Origin: Myxococcus virescens
GTDB taxonomy: Bacteria > Myxococcota > Myxococcia > Myxococcales > Myxococcaceae
Reading direction: 5' to 3'
Assembly: GCF_900101905.1 (NCBI RefSeq)
Contig: NZ_FNAJ01000019.1
Span: 1 to 64,000 of the forward strand
DNA length: 64,000 nucleotides
The notes under the pieces are model-generated. The model ran no database searches, was not told the DNA's origin, and was given only the letters and a program-made list of their open reading frames with translations. This document shows, in pieces, positions 1 through 10,596 of the stretch. The number at the start of each line of letters is the position of its first letter. The stretch's first letter is position 1. The position numbers and the translations under genes are program-made.

Positions 1-362
1 CCCTCCGCCTCCCCCCGATGACAAGGTTGAGAGCGGAGGACACGAGAAGCCCGGTCTCATGCCCACAAACCGGACTTCTTCAACAGCCTGCTAGCGGCGC
101 GGCGGCCTTCACGTACCTGGGGCCTTCCCCCTGGGCAGCGCGGCGGCGGGCGCCTTCGGTCTGGCCTGGGCGATTGGAGCCTTGGACGCGCCGGTGGTGG
201 GCTGCGTCGCAGACCGCTTCGGGCCTGAGGCCGTCACTCGCCTGGGGCCGGGCTGACGGCGCGCTTCTTCGCCACTGGGTGGCGGTGACGGTGCTTGCGA
301 CGGCCGCGGCGCTGGCGGCCCTGCTGGTCCGCCTGGCGCCGCGAGCCCGCGTGGCTCATTGA
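1..362 (+). pseudogene. Relic of an MFS transporter
   Basis: From about position 116 one frame reads as a typical major-facilitator segment. A Gly/Ala-rich helix ends in the loop APVVGCVADRFGPEAV, which resembles the conserved cytoplasmic G-x-x-x-D-R-x-G motif. The frame stops at 254-256, where the next helices should follow. A different frame (about 270-362) then gives a single Ala/Leu-rich helix ending RLAPRARVAH, as at an MFS C-terminus. Several helices are therefore missing and the frames do not join. I read this as a decayed drug-efflux type transporter. What lies left of the window is unknown. Confidence 0.55.
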
Positions 363-383
363 CGCGAGTGGCGCATGGGCGCA

Positions 384-1253
384 TCACGCCGTGCTTTGTG
401 CTCCCTCGCGTCCCAGCCGCTGAGCGAAGAAGGCGAGGATTTCGTCTCGCGCCGCGCGAGTGGGCTCGCCCTCCGCGTCGATGAGATGGGCAGTCACGAC
501 GCTGTGGGCGCACCCGACGACTTCCGCGAAGAAGGGGGGCGGCGTCGGGTTCGCGGCGGACGTGGGCAGCACTCGGGGAACGAAGCGCTTTCCGAGCGCG
601 GCCGTATATGCCTGGAATCGCTGCGCCGTGCAGAATCGGTCTCCCTCGAACCGATAGGCGAGCACCGTCAGGTCGTCACGTTCGAGGCGCTCCTTCACGG
701 CGGCAAGCTCGTCAGGCGCCAGTTGAATCGCGCCGGCGTCGCTCAGGGGCAGCGACGGCTGACACATGACGGGAGCGAGCATCGCGGATTCGAGCATCAT
801 CGAGAGCGCGAAGTTCCCCGTGAAGCACATCCCAATCGCGCCGACCCCCGGTCCGCCACACTCCTCATGGGCGAGGCGTGCCAGGGCACGCAGCCACTGC
901 GTCACGGGGCTCGACTCATTCGCCGCGAACGCTCGGAACTCCGCGCTCACGCAGGCGCGTTGCATGATGGCACGCCCCTCCTCCGTGCGAGGGTAGGCAC
1001 CGTCCCTGCCGAAGAGCGAAGGCATGTAGACAGTGAAGCCCGCGTCGCGGACCCAACGCGCGAAGCGGGCGACGTGCGGGCTGATGCCTGGCATCTCGGC
1101 CATGACGATGACGGCGGGGCCGTGGCCGGCGACGTAGACCGTTCGCATGGCGTCGTTGAGGGTGAGGGGCCGCCGGGCGAAGTCATCGAGAGGGTCGTCG
1201 GCCGTGGAGTCAGGTGTGGATGGACGCATGCCCGGACGATGCGGGAAGTCCAT
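384..1253 (-). CDS. Dienelactone hydrolase family protein
   Basis: This is a 289-residue alpha/beta hydrolase of the dienelactone hydrolase family, which opens lactone or ester bonds with a cysteine nucleophile. The nucleophile elbow reads GMCFTG with Cys143, and GCAHS supplies a likely catalytic His250. There is no signal peptide, so it should be cytoplasmic. The first 25-30 residues are outside the family core, and Met9 or Met36 are alternative starts. It is divergent from the GlxA-type regulator at 1304, with about 50 bp between the starts, so that regulator may control it. The true substrate cannot be told from sequence. Confidence 0.85.
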   Translation of the reverse strand: MDFPHRPGMRPSTPDSTADDPLDDFARRPLTLNDAMRTVYVAGHGPAVIVMAEMPGISPHVARFARWVRDAGFTVYMPSLFGRDGAYPRTEEGRAIMQRACVSAEFRAFAANESSPVTQWLRALARLAHEECGGPGVGAIGMCFTGNFALSMMLESAMLAPVMCQPSLPLSDAGAIQLAPDELAAVKERLERDDLTVLAYRFEGDRFCTAQRFQAYTAALGKRFVPRVLPTSAANPTPPPFFAEVVGCAHSVVTAHLIDAEGEPTRAARDEILAFFAQRLGREGAQSTA

Positions 1254-1303
1254 CCTCCGCGACCAGTGGCGAGATTGACAATGAACGGGCTATTCTTGCC
1301 ACC

Positions 1304-2335
1304 GTGATTACGCATGTGGTGTTCGATGGCGTGGCAGAGGGCTCGCTGGGCGTGGGGCTCGATGTGGTCGACACGGCCGCACGACTCGTCGAGGCAGGGC
1401 TCGCCACGGTTCCCCGGGGTGCCCAGGTCTTGCGTCAGCGGGTGGTGTCGCTCGACGGTCAGCCGGTCCGCTCGAGCACGGGACGCACCGTCTCCGTGGA
1501 CGGCGCGCTGAGCCTCCGAGGTGTGAAGGCGGGAGACGTGTTGCTGGTACCTGGGCTCTCCGCGGCGAGCGAGCGCGCCATCGAGCGGTTGCTCTCGCGT
1601 GCCGATGCGGCGCGTGGCATCACGTTGCTCGCGCGCGCGGCGGCGAAGGGCGCCAGGGTCGCGGCCTCGTGCTCCGCGACCTTCGTCCTCGCGGCGTCCG
1701 GCCTCCTCGCGGGGCGGAGCGCGACGACGACCTGGTGGCTCGTCCCCTCATTCGTGCGTCGCTTCCCCGAGGTCGCCCTCCAACCAGACCGGATGGTTGT
1801 CGAGAGCGACGGCGTCCTCACCGCGGGCTCGGCCTTCGCGCATGCGGACCTGGTGCTGGCCATCGTCGCGCGGGTCGCGAGCCCATCACTCGCGCACCTG
1901 GTGGCCCGCTACCTCGTGCTCGACGAGCGTGTCTCACAGGCCAGGTACATGGTGATGGAGCACCTCCGCGTCTCGGACCCGGCGCTTCGTGCCGTGGAGC
2001 AATTCGTCGCCGCGAATCTGGGCCGGCAGCTGACGCTCGATGAGCTCGCCCGTGCCGCTGCCACCTCCTCGCGCACGCTCGCGCGGCGGGTGCAGGCCGG
2101 GCTGGGCATGACGCCGCTCGAGTTCGTGCAGCGGGTGCGCGTGGCTCACGCCTCCCACCTGCTCGAGACGACCCATGCGTCGGTCGAAGATGTCGCTGCC
2201 CGGGTGGGGTATGCCGACACCGCTGCGTTCCGTCGCGTGTTCCGGCGGTACGTCGGAGAGACGCCACGAGGAAGGCACGGCAACTCACGCGCCCGGCGCT
2301 CACCGTTGAAAGGGCGCGATTCACCGGCGCCATGA
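1304..2335 (+). CDS. GlxA-type AraC family regulator (DJ-1/PfpI plus HTH)
   Basis: This is a 343-residue transcription regulator. The N-terminal two thirds form a DJ-1/PfpI (class I glutamine amidotransferase-like) domain with the elbow SCSATF. The C-terminal about 100 residues are an AraC double helix-turn-helix, including LDELARAAATSSRTLARR and VGYADTAAFRRVFRRYVG. I chose the GTG at 1304 because the family similarity begins there (VITHVVFDG). An upstream start at 1214 would overlap the divergent hydrolase gene. GlxA-like regulators often control catabolic genes beside them, so the dienelactone hydrolase is the natural target; that is inference. Confidence 0.88.
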   Translation: MITHVVFDGVAEGSLGVGLDVVDTAARLVEAGLATVPRGAQVLRQRVVSLDGQPVRSSTGRTVSVDGALSLRGVKAGDVLLVPGLSAASERAIERLLSRADAARGITLLARAAAKGARVAASCSATFVLAASGLLAGRSATTTWWLVPSFVRRFPEVALQPDRMVVESDGVLTAGSAFAHADLVLAIVARVASPSLAHLVARYLVLDERVSQARYMVMEHLRVSDPALRAVEQFVAANLGRQLTLDELARAAATSSRTLARRVQAGLGMTPLEFVQRVRVAHASHLLETTHASVEDVAARVGYADTAAFRRVFRRYVGETPRGRHGNSRARRSPLKGRDSPAP

Positions 2336-2438
2336 GGGCTTTCACAGAGATGCCCTGCCTCCGTGCAGCGGGCTGGCAGCGCAAACGCAGACGCCCCTTT
2401 GGACTTCCCGTCATTGGTGCGGTAATAGCTGTTAGTCA

Positions 2439-5400
2439 ATGAACTCAAGAATAAGCGGTATGACTGGGGTATGGGCAGCAGTGCTTGGCGCGCTCTTGCT
2501 CACGGGATGCACGAAGGATGGTGCGCCGGAAGCCGGCACGGGGACCGCGCTGCGGGCTGTGACCTCGCCGGTGACTGTGTCAGAGGCGGTGGCCATCACC
2601 AGCCAAGGCATGACGCAGAACGGTGCGGCGCATCGCAATCAGGCGCTGCTCGGGGTGTTCCAGACCGAGGACTATGAGGTCGAGGCCTTGTTGCGCTTCC
2701 CGCAGACGGGCGTGCCGGCTGGGGCGGTGGTTCAGAGTGCGACGCTGCGTTTCGCGGTGGAGACCTACACCAGCGACTTCTCGATTCGAGGCGCATACGT
2801 GCAGGCGCCCTGGAACCTGGGGGCCAACGGACTGGGATGGCAGTTCCGCGACGATGGGCTGGAGTGGGACCGGCTGGGGGCGGTCGGGCAGGGGACGGAC
2901 CTGGTCGCCGGTTCGTCGTTCGAGGTCTCCACGTTTCCGGGCACGGTGAGCGTGCACGACGTGCCACTCGACGTGGCGGTGGTGCAGTCGTGGGTCGACG
3001 ACCCGTCGACCAACCAGGGCGTGATGTTGGCGAACTCGAAGGTTGGGAAGGTGGCCAAGGTCTTCACCAGCCTGGCCACCCAGCCGGAGCGTCGGCCGCT
3101 CCTCACCATTGAGTACACCGCGCCTGCGCCGCGCAGCGATACCACGCCTCCGTCCGTTGCAATCACGGCGCCCGCGGCAGGCGCGACGGTGCAGGGCGTG
3201 GTCGGCATCACCGTGGACGCGAGCGACGACGTCGGCGTGGTCGGCGTGCAGCTGCGCATCGACGGCCGCAACCTCGACTCGACGCAGCTCGACACCCACC
3301 TGTTCCGCAATGGAAACCATGTGTTGACCGCGCACGCGCGCGACGCCGCTGGCAACCTCACCACCTCGGCGCCGATCCTCGTCACCATCGCCAACGTGGT
3401 TGTCGACACCACGCCTCCCGAGGTGCAGGTCACCGCGCCCGTCGCGGGAGAGGCCGTCAGTGGTCCCTTCACGGTGCGGATGAGCGCGAGCGACAACGTG
3501 GGCGTCACCCGGGTCCACGTCGAGCTCGACGGCGTTCAGGTCGGCGCGCCGGACGTGGCCGCCCCCTGGTCGGTGACGCTCGACACCGAGGCGCTCCAGC
3601 CCTATGGGCTCCGGCAGCTGACCGCGGTGGCTCGCGATGCCGCTGGCAATGTCACCGTCTCCGCGCCGGTATCCGTCAACGTGAGCGCGCCACCTCCCGA
3701 CGTCACGCCGCCCCAGGTCCAGATCGTCGCGCCCGAGAGCGGCGTGACGGTGGGCGGTACCCTCCAAGTCAGGGTCGACGCCCATGACAATGTGAGGGTT
3801 GCGGGCGTGCAGTTGCAGGTGAACGGACAGGACTTCGGGCCCGAAGACCTCAGCTATCCCTATTGGATCAACGTCTCCACCACGCTGCTAGGGGACGGCA
3901 CCTTCCCGATGACGGCGGTGGCGCGGGACCGCGCCGGCAACCAGACCACCTCGGCGCCCGTCATGTTGACCATCGCCAACGGGCCGCCCGTGGTGCTCGA
4001 TATCCCGGTGGCGCATCCGCGGGTGTGGTTCACGGCGGACCGGCTGGCCCGGGCCCAGGCGTACTTCGCGCAGCACCCGTATACGCCCGTCGCGAACGTG
4101 CAAGCGCCCGAACAGGCCATCGATGCGGCAATGCACTCGCTGCTCACCGGCACCCCGGCCTCGTGCCGCGCCGCGATTGACTGGGCGGTGCGCACCGAGA
4201 TTCCCATCTCCGAGAACACGGTGTCGAGCGATCCGGCCCGCTGGTACGGCGAGGCGGCCATCCTCACCTACGATTGGTGTTTCGCCCACCTGCTTCCGGC
4301 GGAGCGCACGCTCCTGATCAACCGCTGGAACTTCGCCATCGAGGCGCTCAACGCCAATCCGTGGGGCGGCATCGGCATGGAGGGCAACAACTACTACACG
4401 GGGTATTTCCGCAACGCGCTCCTGTGGGCCATTGCCAGCTGGCATGAAAACCAGCCGTTCGCCAACGAGCTCCTGCAGTACGCGATGAAGTCACGCTGGG
4501 CCTTCTCGCTGCGGCCCTATCTGGATGGGCCGGCGGCAGGCGGCGCGCCGCACGAGGGCTCGACCTACGGCCGCCGGACGTTCGGCTACATGACGGTGCC
4601 GTTCACCACGCTGGGCCTGTATGGCCACGACATGTGGAACCAGACCGACTACTTCATGGCGTCGGTCTTCTGGTCCATCTACTCGACCACGCCGGGGCCC
4701 ACCCGGAGGGGCCAGTTCCAGCTGTTCGAGACCTTCCCATTCAATGACGACGAGCGCTGGCTGAACCGGTGGAATCCCAGCAACACCGCGCAGACGTCGC
4801 TGGGCAGCTACTTCGCCCCGCTCATCGAGGAGTGGTCGGACCAGCCCATCGCGGGTTATGCCAAGCGCTTCCTGGAACTCACCGGCCATCCGATTGACGA
4901 CCGACTCATCCGGTACGTCTATAGCGACACGCTGGCGGCGGTGCCGTCTCGTGACCTCGCGGAGCTGCCGCTCGACTACCACGCACCCGGACTGGGCATG
5001 GTGTACGCCAAGACGGCGTGGGCGCCCGACGCGACCCTGGTCAACCTGCAGTTCGGTGTGACGGCCAACGCGGGTCATGAGCACCGCGACTCCGGCAACT
5101 TCCAGGTGTGGCGCGCGGGCGAGTTCCTGACCCGCGAGACGGTGGGCTACGCCAACTCCATCGTCGGATACGCCGGTGGCGCGGCGGTCGACTGCGCGTC
5201 GCCCGTGGGGCACAACACGCTCTTGTTCGAGGGGCGGGGCACGGTCGGCTACTACCACCACGCGCCGCAAATGCTGCGCCTGGAGTCGTCGTCCGTGGCG
5301 AGCTACGCCGCGGTCGACCTCACCGGCGTGTATGACTTGAACGCCGAGTGGGCCCACCGAGAGGCCGAGGTCGGCAACCCCCACGCGGGCCGGGTGGTGC

Positions 5401-5963
5401 GTGAGACCTTGCTCGTGCGTCCGCTCGACACCCTGATTGTGTTCGACCGGCTCGAAAGCGCACGGGATGACGCCACGGTTGCCAAGACCTTCTTGGTTCA
5501 TTTCCCGGAGTCACCGGTGCTCATGGGCAACACCTGGTCCGCGAACAGCGGCGGGCAGCAGCTGCGGGTCAGCACCCTGGTTCCAGCCAATCCCGTTCGG
5601 CGAATCATCGACGAGCGCGGCCCGGTGCGCGGCGATGGCACCTACCCGTACCCGGTGGGCCAGTTCCGTGGAGAGATTGAGACCCGCGGGGAGGTGGTGA
5701 GTCACTTCCTTCACGTCGTGCAGGCCAAGGATGTGGCCGACAGCGCGGCGCTGCAGCTCACGCTCGACGAAACGGCGACCGCGTACAGCGTGACGTTGAG
5801 TCACCCAACCCGCGGAAGCGCGGTGGTCCGCTTCGAGAAGGGGATTGAGAGCACGGGCGGCAGCTTCGGCTACGCCGCCAGCGGCGCGGTCACTCCGGCG
5901 CCACTGCGCGCGGGGGTGCAAGCGATGACGGTCACCCCAAGCGGGCCGGTGTGGGGACCGTGA
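2439..5963 (+). CDS. Lipoprotein with DNRLRE-like, Ig-like and heparinase II/III domains
   Basis: This 1174-residue protein is probably surface-anchored. It has a lipoprotein signal (lipobox LLTGC, Cys24; Met8 at 2460 is an alternative start). Residues about 40-230 resemble a DNRLRE/carbohydrate-binding beta-sandwich. Three Ig-like repeats follow, opening with DTTPPSVAI, DTTPPEVQV and DVTPPQVQI at about 233, 322 and 420. From about residue 525 (HPRVWFTADRLARAQ) to the end it resembles an alpha/alpha-toroid plus beta-sheet polysaccharide lyase, with heparinase II/III-like NAGHEHRDSGNF. The likely role is cutting uronic-acid polysaccharides at the cell surface. No transporter or regulator for such sugars is adjacent, and the substrate is unknown. 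Confidence 0.8.
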   Translation: MNSRISGMTGVWAAVLGALLLTGCTKDGAPEAGTGTALRAVTSPVTVSEAVAITSQGMTQNGAAHRNQALLGVFQTEDYEVEALLRFPQTGVPAGAVVQSATLRFAVETYTSDFSIRGAYVQAPWNLGANGLGWQFRDDGLEWDRLGAVGQGTDLVAGSSFEVSTFPGTVSVHDVPLDVAVVQSWVDDPSTNQGVMLANSKVGKVAKVFTSLATQPERRPLLTIEYTAPAPRSDTTPPSVAITAPAAGATVQGVVGITVDASDDVGVVGVQLRIDGRNLDSTQLDTHLFRNGNHVLTAHARDAAGNLTTSAPILVTIANVVVDTTPPEVQVTAPVAGEAVSGPFTVRMSASDNVGVTRVHVELDGVQVGAPDVAAPWSVTLDTEALQPYGLRQLTAVARDAAGNVTVSAPVSVNVSAPPPDVTPPQVQIVAPESGVTVGGTLQVRVDAHDNVRVAGVQLQVNGQDFGPEDLSYPYWINVSTTLLGDGTFPMTAVARDRAGNQTTSAPVMLTIANGPPVVLDIPVAHPRVWFTADRLARAQAYFAQHPYTPVANVQAPEQAIDAAMHSLLTGTPASCRAAIDWAVRTEIPISENTVSSDPARWYGEAAILTYDWCFAHLLPAERTLLINRWNFAIEALNANPWGGIGMEGNNYYTGYFRNALLWAIASWHENQPFANELLQYAMKSRWAFSLRPYLDGPAAGGAPHEGSTYGRRTFGYMTVPFTTLGLYGHDMWNQTDYFMASVFWSIYSTTPGPTRRGQFQLFETFPFNDDERWLNRWNPSNTAQTSLGSYFAPLIEEWSDQPIAGYAKRFLELTGHPIDDRLIRYVYSDTLAAVPSRDLAELPLDYHAPGLGMVYAKTAWAPDATLVNLQFGVTANAGHEHRDSGNFQVWRAGEFLTRETVGYANSIVGYAGGAAVDCASPVGHNTLLFEGRGTVGYYHHAPQMLRLESSSVASYAAVDLTGVYDLNAEWAHREAEVGNPHAGRVVRETLLVRPLDTLIVFDRLESARDDATVAKTFLVHFPESPVLMGNTWSANSGGQQLRVSTLVPANPVRRIIDERGPVRGDGTYPYPVGQFRGEIETRGEVVSHFLHVVQAKDVADSAALQLTLDETATAYSVTLSHPTRGSAVVRFEKGIESTGGSFGYAASGAVTPAPLRAGVQAMTVTPSGPVWGP

Positions 5964-6111
5964 CCGGCTGAACCCGGCCCGCGAGCGACGTCCGCGTTCG
6001 CGGTGCTCGAGGTCAGCCGGGGGACTGCCGCGCCGCCCGCGACCTCGGCCTGGAGCACCGCAGCCTCACGCTCCAGGCCGGCTGCATCATCGAGCAGCGT
6101 GGAAGCTGTAT

Positions 6112-6318
6112 TCAGCCAGGAGACGCCCCTTCCTGGGCTCCTTGCATCAAGGCTTCCACCTGCTGCTGGATGCCCTGCAACTGGTCGAGCCTGCGCTTCA
6201 GTGCTTCGCGCAGGTCGCGCTCGTCGGTGTGAAGGACCTCGTCGTGTAACTCCGCGATGCTTTCAGACAGGCACACGTGGAGGAGGTGGATCTGCTGCTG
6301 GGAGAGCTCCAGGACCAT
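6112..6318 (-). CDS. Small hypothetical protein (68 aa), predicted helical
   Basis: This is a 68-residue protein, mostly amphipathic helix rich in Leu, Gln and Glu (LSQQQIHLLHVCLSESIAEL, then REALKRRLDQLQGIQQQVEAL). It could form a coiled coil. A purine-rich GAGAGG lies about 7 nt before the ATG. Similar short proteins of unknown function occur in myxobacteria, but I cannot assign a role. It stands alone between a plus-strand lipoprotein gene and a region without genes. Confidence 0.55.
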   Translation of the reverse strand: MVLELSQQQIHLLHVCLSESIAELHDEVLHTDERDLREALKRRLDQLQGIQQQVEALMQGAQEGASPG

Positions 6319-6628
6319 GGGTCACCTCTCTGACACCGGAACAACGGAGACACGCCTCCCTCTCCCCGGAGGACACGGGTGCGAACGCGCGCACGTCAGG
6401 CCCCTGAGGCCGGTGCCGCCGCACCTGAGGCCTGTCGCGCAGGTGGTCGCGGTACACCATGAGTGTAGTGCGCGCCCGCCCGCTGCCCAGGGCACTCCCG
6501 GGCAGGCAAGGGTGGGGGTGTTCGGTTCGCTCCCCTCGAGGTCCGGGCCGCTGCCTGGAGGCGCGGTGCTGGCGGGGTGGGGACAGCAGGTGGCCAGGCT
6601 TGCCCTGGCTTCCCTCCGGCGCTCCGGA

Positions 6629-6659
6629 GCACCGCGCGGCTGATGGGGCCGCGCGGTGC
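6629..6659 (-). terminator. 12-bp stem hairpin downstream of hppA
   Basis: The arms GCACCGCGCGGC and GCCGCGCGGTGC are perfectly complementary around a 7-nt loop. It lies about 55 bp past the hppA stop codon. No T-run follows, so it may stabilise the 3' end or assist Rho rather than act as a classic intrinsic terminator. Confidence 0.5.
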
Positions 6660-6679
6660 GAGCTGCCGGGTGTGGCGCG

Positions 6680-6700
6680 GCGCCTCGGTATCCGAGGCGC
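6680..6700 (-). terminator. 9-bp stem hairpin just past the hppA stop
   Basis: GCGCCTCGG and CCGAGGCGC pair perfectly around a 3-nt loop, 13 nt after the hppA stop codon. Its position fits a terminator or 3'-end stabiliser of hppA mRNA, although no T-tract follows. Confidence 0.5.
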
Positions 6701-6713
6701 TGCACCGGTGCGA

Positions 6714-8792
<2,079 letters not shown>

Positions 8793-9206
8793 CCAATCCT
8801 CCAGAGACGTCCCGGGAGCCTGACCTCGCCGACCGGGTCGCTCGTGTGCCGCGAAATTTGTACGGAGCGCGTATAGTTGATTTCAGCGCAATCTGGGAGT
8901 TTCCTAGGCGCGCCCCAGCAGGTTGGGAGTCCTACCAACGTTCTGGGCGGGTGCGTTACGGCCTCCAGCGCCGGGCCGGCGCTCATGCGGGGCCCGAGTC
9001 CGGATGACAGGCGGGGTGGGGGGCTGCATCACCAGGGCCCCAAGTGCCCGGACTCACTCGCGATTCTACGAAAGATAAGGGCCAGTACGTATCCAAGGCC
9101 CCGTGTCCAAGGGGGCGACGTCCATGGCGCGGCCTTCTCCCGGGGGCACCGTGGGCCTCGTGCGCTCAGGCCGGGGGCGGAGGCGGGTGTGGTAACGGAG
9201 CGCTGC
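8793..9206. other. Divergent intergenic region between hppA and a PQQ-type gene
   Basis: These 414 bp hold no supported gene. They must contain the promoters for hppA (minus strand) and for the small propeller gene at 9207. An AT-richer patch near 8851-8885 (with TATAGT at 8872-8877) is the likeliest promoter area, but I cannot pair a clear -35 and -10 with confidence. Confidence 0.4.
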
Positions 9207-9692
9207 ATGAACGCACCGCACCCGCCCAGTCCGCTCCTCGTCACGGCTTTCAATGGCCTGGTCGCGGCCTATGACCGCATGAACGGCAGTACCGCATGGA
9301 CGTTCCTCGTTCCTGGCAAATCGGTCCCAGGGATGCGCCCGCGTCCCACGCACGTGGAGGTGCGGGATGGGCGAGTGTTCGTGTTCGCGGGCGGCTCCGA
9401 TGGCGTCTTGAAGAAGCGCGTCTTCCTCGATGTCCACGTGCTCGACTACGAGAGTGGGCGCCCGCTCTGGACGCAGCGCGTGGCGCCGGCTCATGCGCCG
9501 AACTTCACGTCCGCGTCGGTGCTGGTGGAAGACGGGCAGGTCATCGTCGCGTACCAAGACGTCCTCGTCGCGTTCGCGGCGGATTCCGGCCGGCCCCAAT
9601 GGACGCGAAGCAGCGAACATGGGGATGGGGGCAGCTACTCGCTCCAACTGCAGATGGGGATCCATGGCGCGCGGGCACGCGTGGTGACCTGA
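9207..9692 (+). CDS. PQQ-like beta-propeller repeat protein, short
   Basis: This is a 161-residue protein with no signal peptide. It has at least three PQQ/WD-like blades with the signature of a variable dipping into a Gly-x-x-x-W motif: AAYDRMNGSTAWTFL, VLDYESGRPLWTQRV and AFAADSGRPQWTR. A complete propeller needs six to eight blades, so it is a partial propeller or must oligomerise. The ATG at 9207 fits the first blade. A relative with the same opening (MN-P-PLL-T, then VAA-DR) lies at 31222-31770. No function can be assigned. Confidence 0.65.
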   Translation: MNAPHPPSPLLVTAFNGLVAAYDRMNGSTAWTFLVPGKSVPGMRPRPTHVEVRDGRVFVFAGGSDGVLKKRVFLDVHVLDYESGRPLWTQRVAPAHAPNFTSASVLVEDGQVIVAYQDVLVAFAADSGRPQWTRSSEHGDGGSYSLQLQMGIHGARARVVT

Positions 9693-9843
9693 GCCGGCGG
9701 GCCTGGCGGGAGCTGATGAAGAAGCAAGCGGCCTGATGACGACCCACCTGGTGTCTCGACAATCCGGTGCGGTACAGGGCGTCGTTCATGGCGCCGTGGT
9801 CTTCGCGGAGGAGAACGTCCTCATCAATCTTGGTGCCTGCGGC

Positions 9844-10497
9844 TCAACGCGTCCGCGAAGTCTTGCCCTTGCGTGTCGTGGCCGGGACGTCCTCACCGGT
9901 GATGGCGCGGGCAAGCCGCTCCGCGTCGGCTGTGGCGATTCCGAGCGAGTCGAACACGCCGCTGACGAACATGTTCGCCAACCCCTGCGCGAGCGCGCGA
10001 CCTCGTAGTTGCTCCATCAATGGATGTGAGGTGGGGAGCGCGCTCCCGGACCGGACGAGTTTCGACAGCTCCGGCCAGAACGTGTCCATCGAGCCCTTGA
10101 GCGGCTCGGGGACTTCCTCGTCCGGATGCGGGCCCGCGTAGTCGATGTACGCCGGGTCGGTCGCGATGCGGTACAGGGCCGGGTTCTCCGCGGCCCACCG
10201 GACGTAGGCGACCCCTGAGCGCCGGAAGGCCTCGTGCGGGTCCGTTGTCCCTTCCGTCGCGGTGATGAGGGTCGCATTGAGCCGTCGGTTCCCCTCCGTC
10301 GCGAGCGCACGCAGCAGGGCCAGTCGGTCCGCGAAGTGCTTGTAGGGCGCGGCGGAGGACACCCCCACGCGGCGTCCGACCTCCGCGACGGTGAGCGCGT
10401 CGACGCCTTCCTCGCGGATGAGCTCGATGCTGGCTTCCAGCAGGGCGTGCTTGAGGTCCCCGTGGTGGTACGGGCGTGCTCGCGTCTTCGTGGCCAT
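9844..10497 (-). CDS. TetR/AcrR family repressor
   Basis: This is a 217-residue TetR-type repressor. The N-terminal helix-turn-helix (HHGDLKHALLEASIELIREE ... LTVAEVGRRVGVSSAAPYKHFADR) is followed by a ligand-binding helical domain like those of the TetR WHG group. I start at MATKTRARPYHHGD because an upstream start would lie inside the operator. It is divergent from the carotenoid oxygenase gene at 10597. A perfect palindrome sits between the two genes, so it very probably represses both itself and the oxygenase until an unknown ligand binds. Confidence 0.9.
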   Translation of the reverse strand: MATKTRARPYHHGDLKHALLEASIELIREEGVDALTVAEVGRRVGVSSAAPYKHFADRLALLRALATEGNRRLNATLITATEGTTDPHEAFRRSGVAYVRWAAENPALYRIATDPAYIDYAGPHPDEEVPEPLKGSMDTFWPELSKLVRSGSALPTSHPLMEQLRGRALAQGLANMFVSGVFDSLGIATADAERLARAITGEDVPATTRKGKTSRTR

Positions 10498-10532
10498 GCG
10501 TGGAGCCAGGGTAGATGGACGGGCCTTTGTTG

Positions 10533-10559
10533 CAAAGTAAGTAAGAGTCACTTACTTTG
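10533..10559. promoter_or_regulatory. Perfect palindrome, likely TetR operator
   Basis: CAAAGTAAGT and ACTTACTTTG are exact inverted repeats separated by 7 bp, in the 99-bp gap between divergent tetR and carotenoid oxygenase genes. The length and symmetry are typical of TetR-family operators, and the site can block both promoters. Confidence 0.8.
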
Positions 10560-10596
10560 TGCCTCGGCACAGATTTCATCGCTCCAGGAGCAGCGG

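Larger units (their letters stand above)
6319..6713. other. Region without a gene, carrying hairpins downstream of hppA
   Basis: I see no convincing coding sequence here on either strand. The part next to hppA contains two strong inverted repeats (annotated separately) that fit transcription termination of hppA. The remainder is GC-rich with no recognisable motif. Confidence 0.5.
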
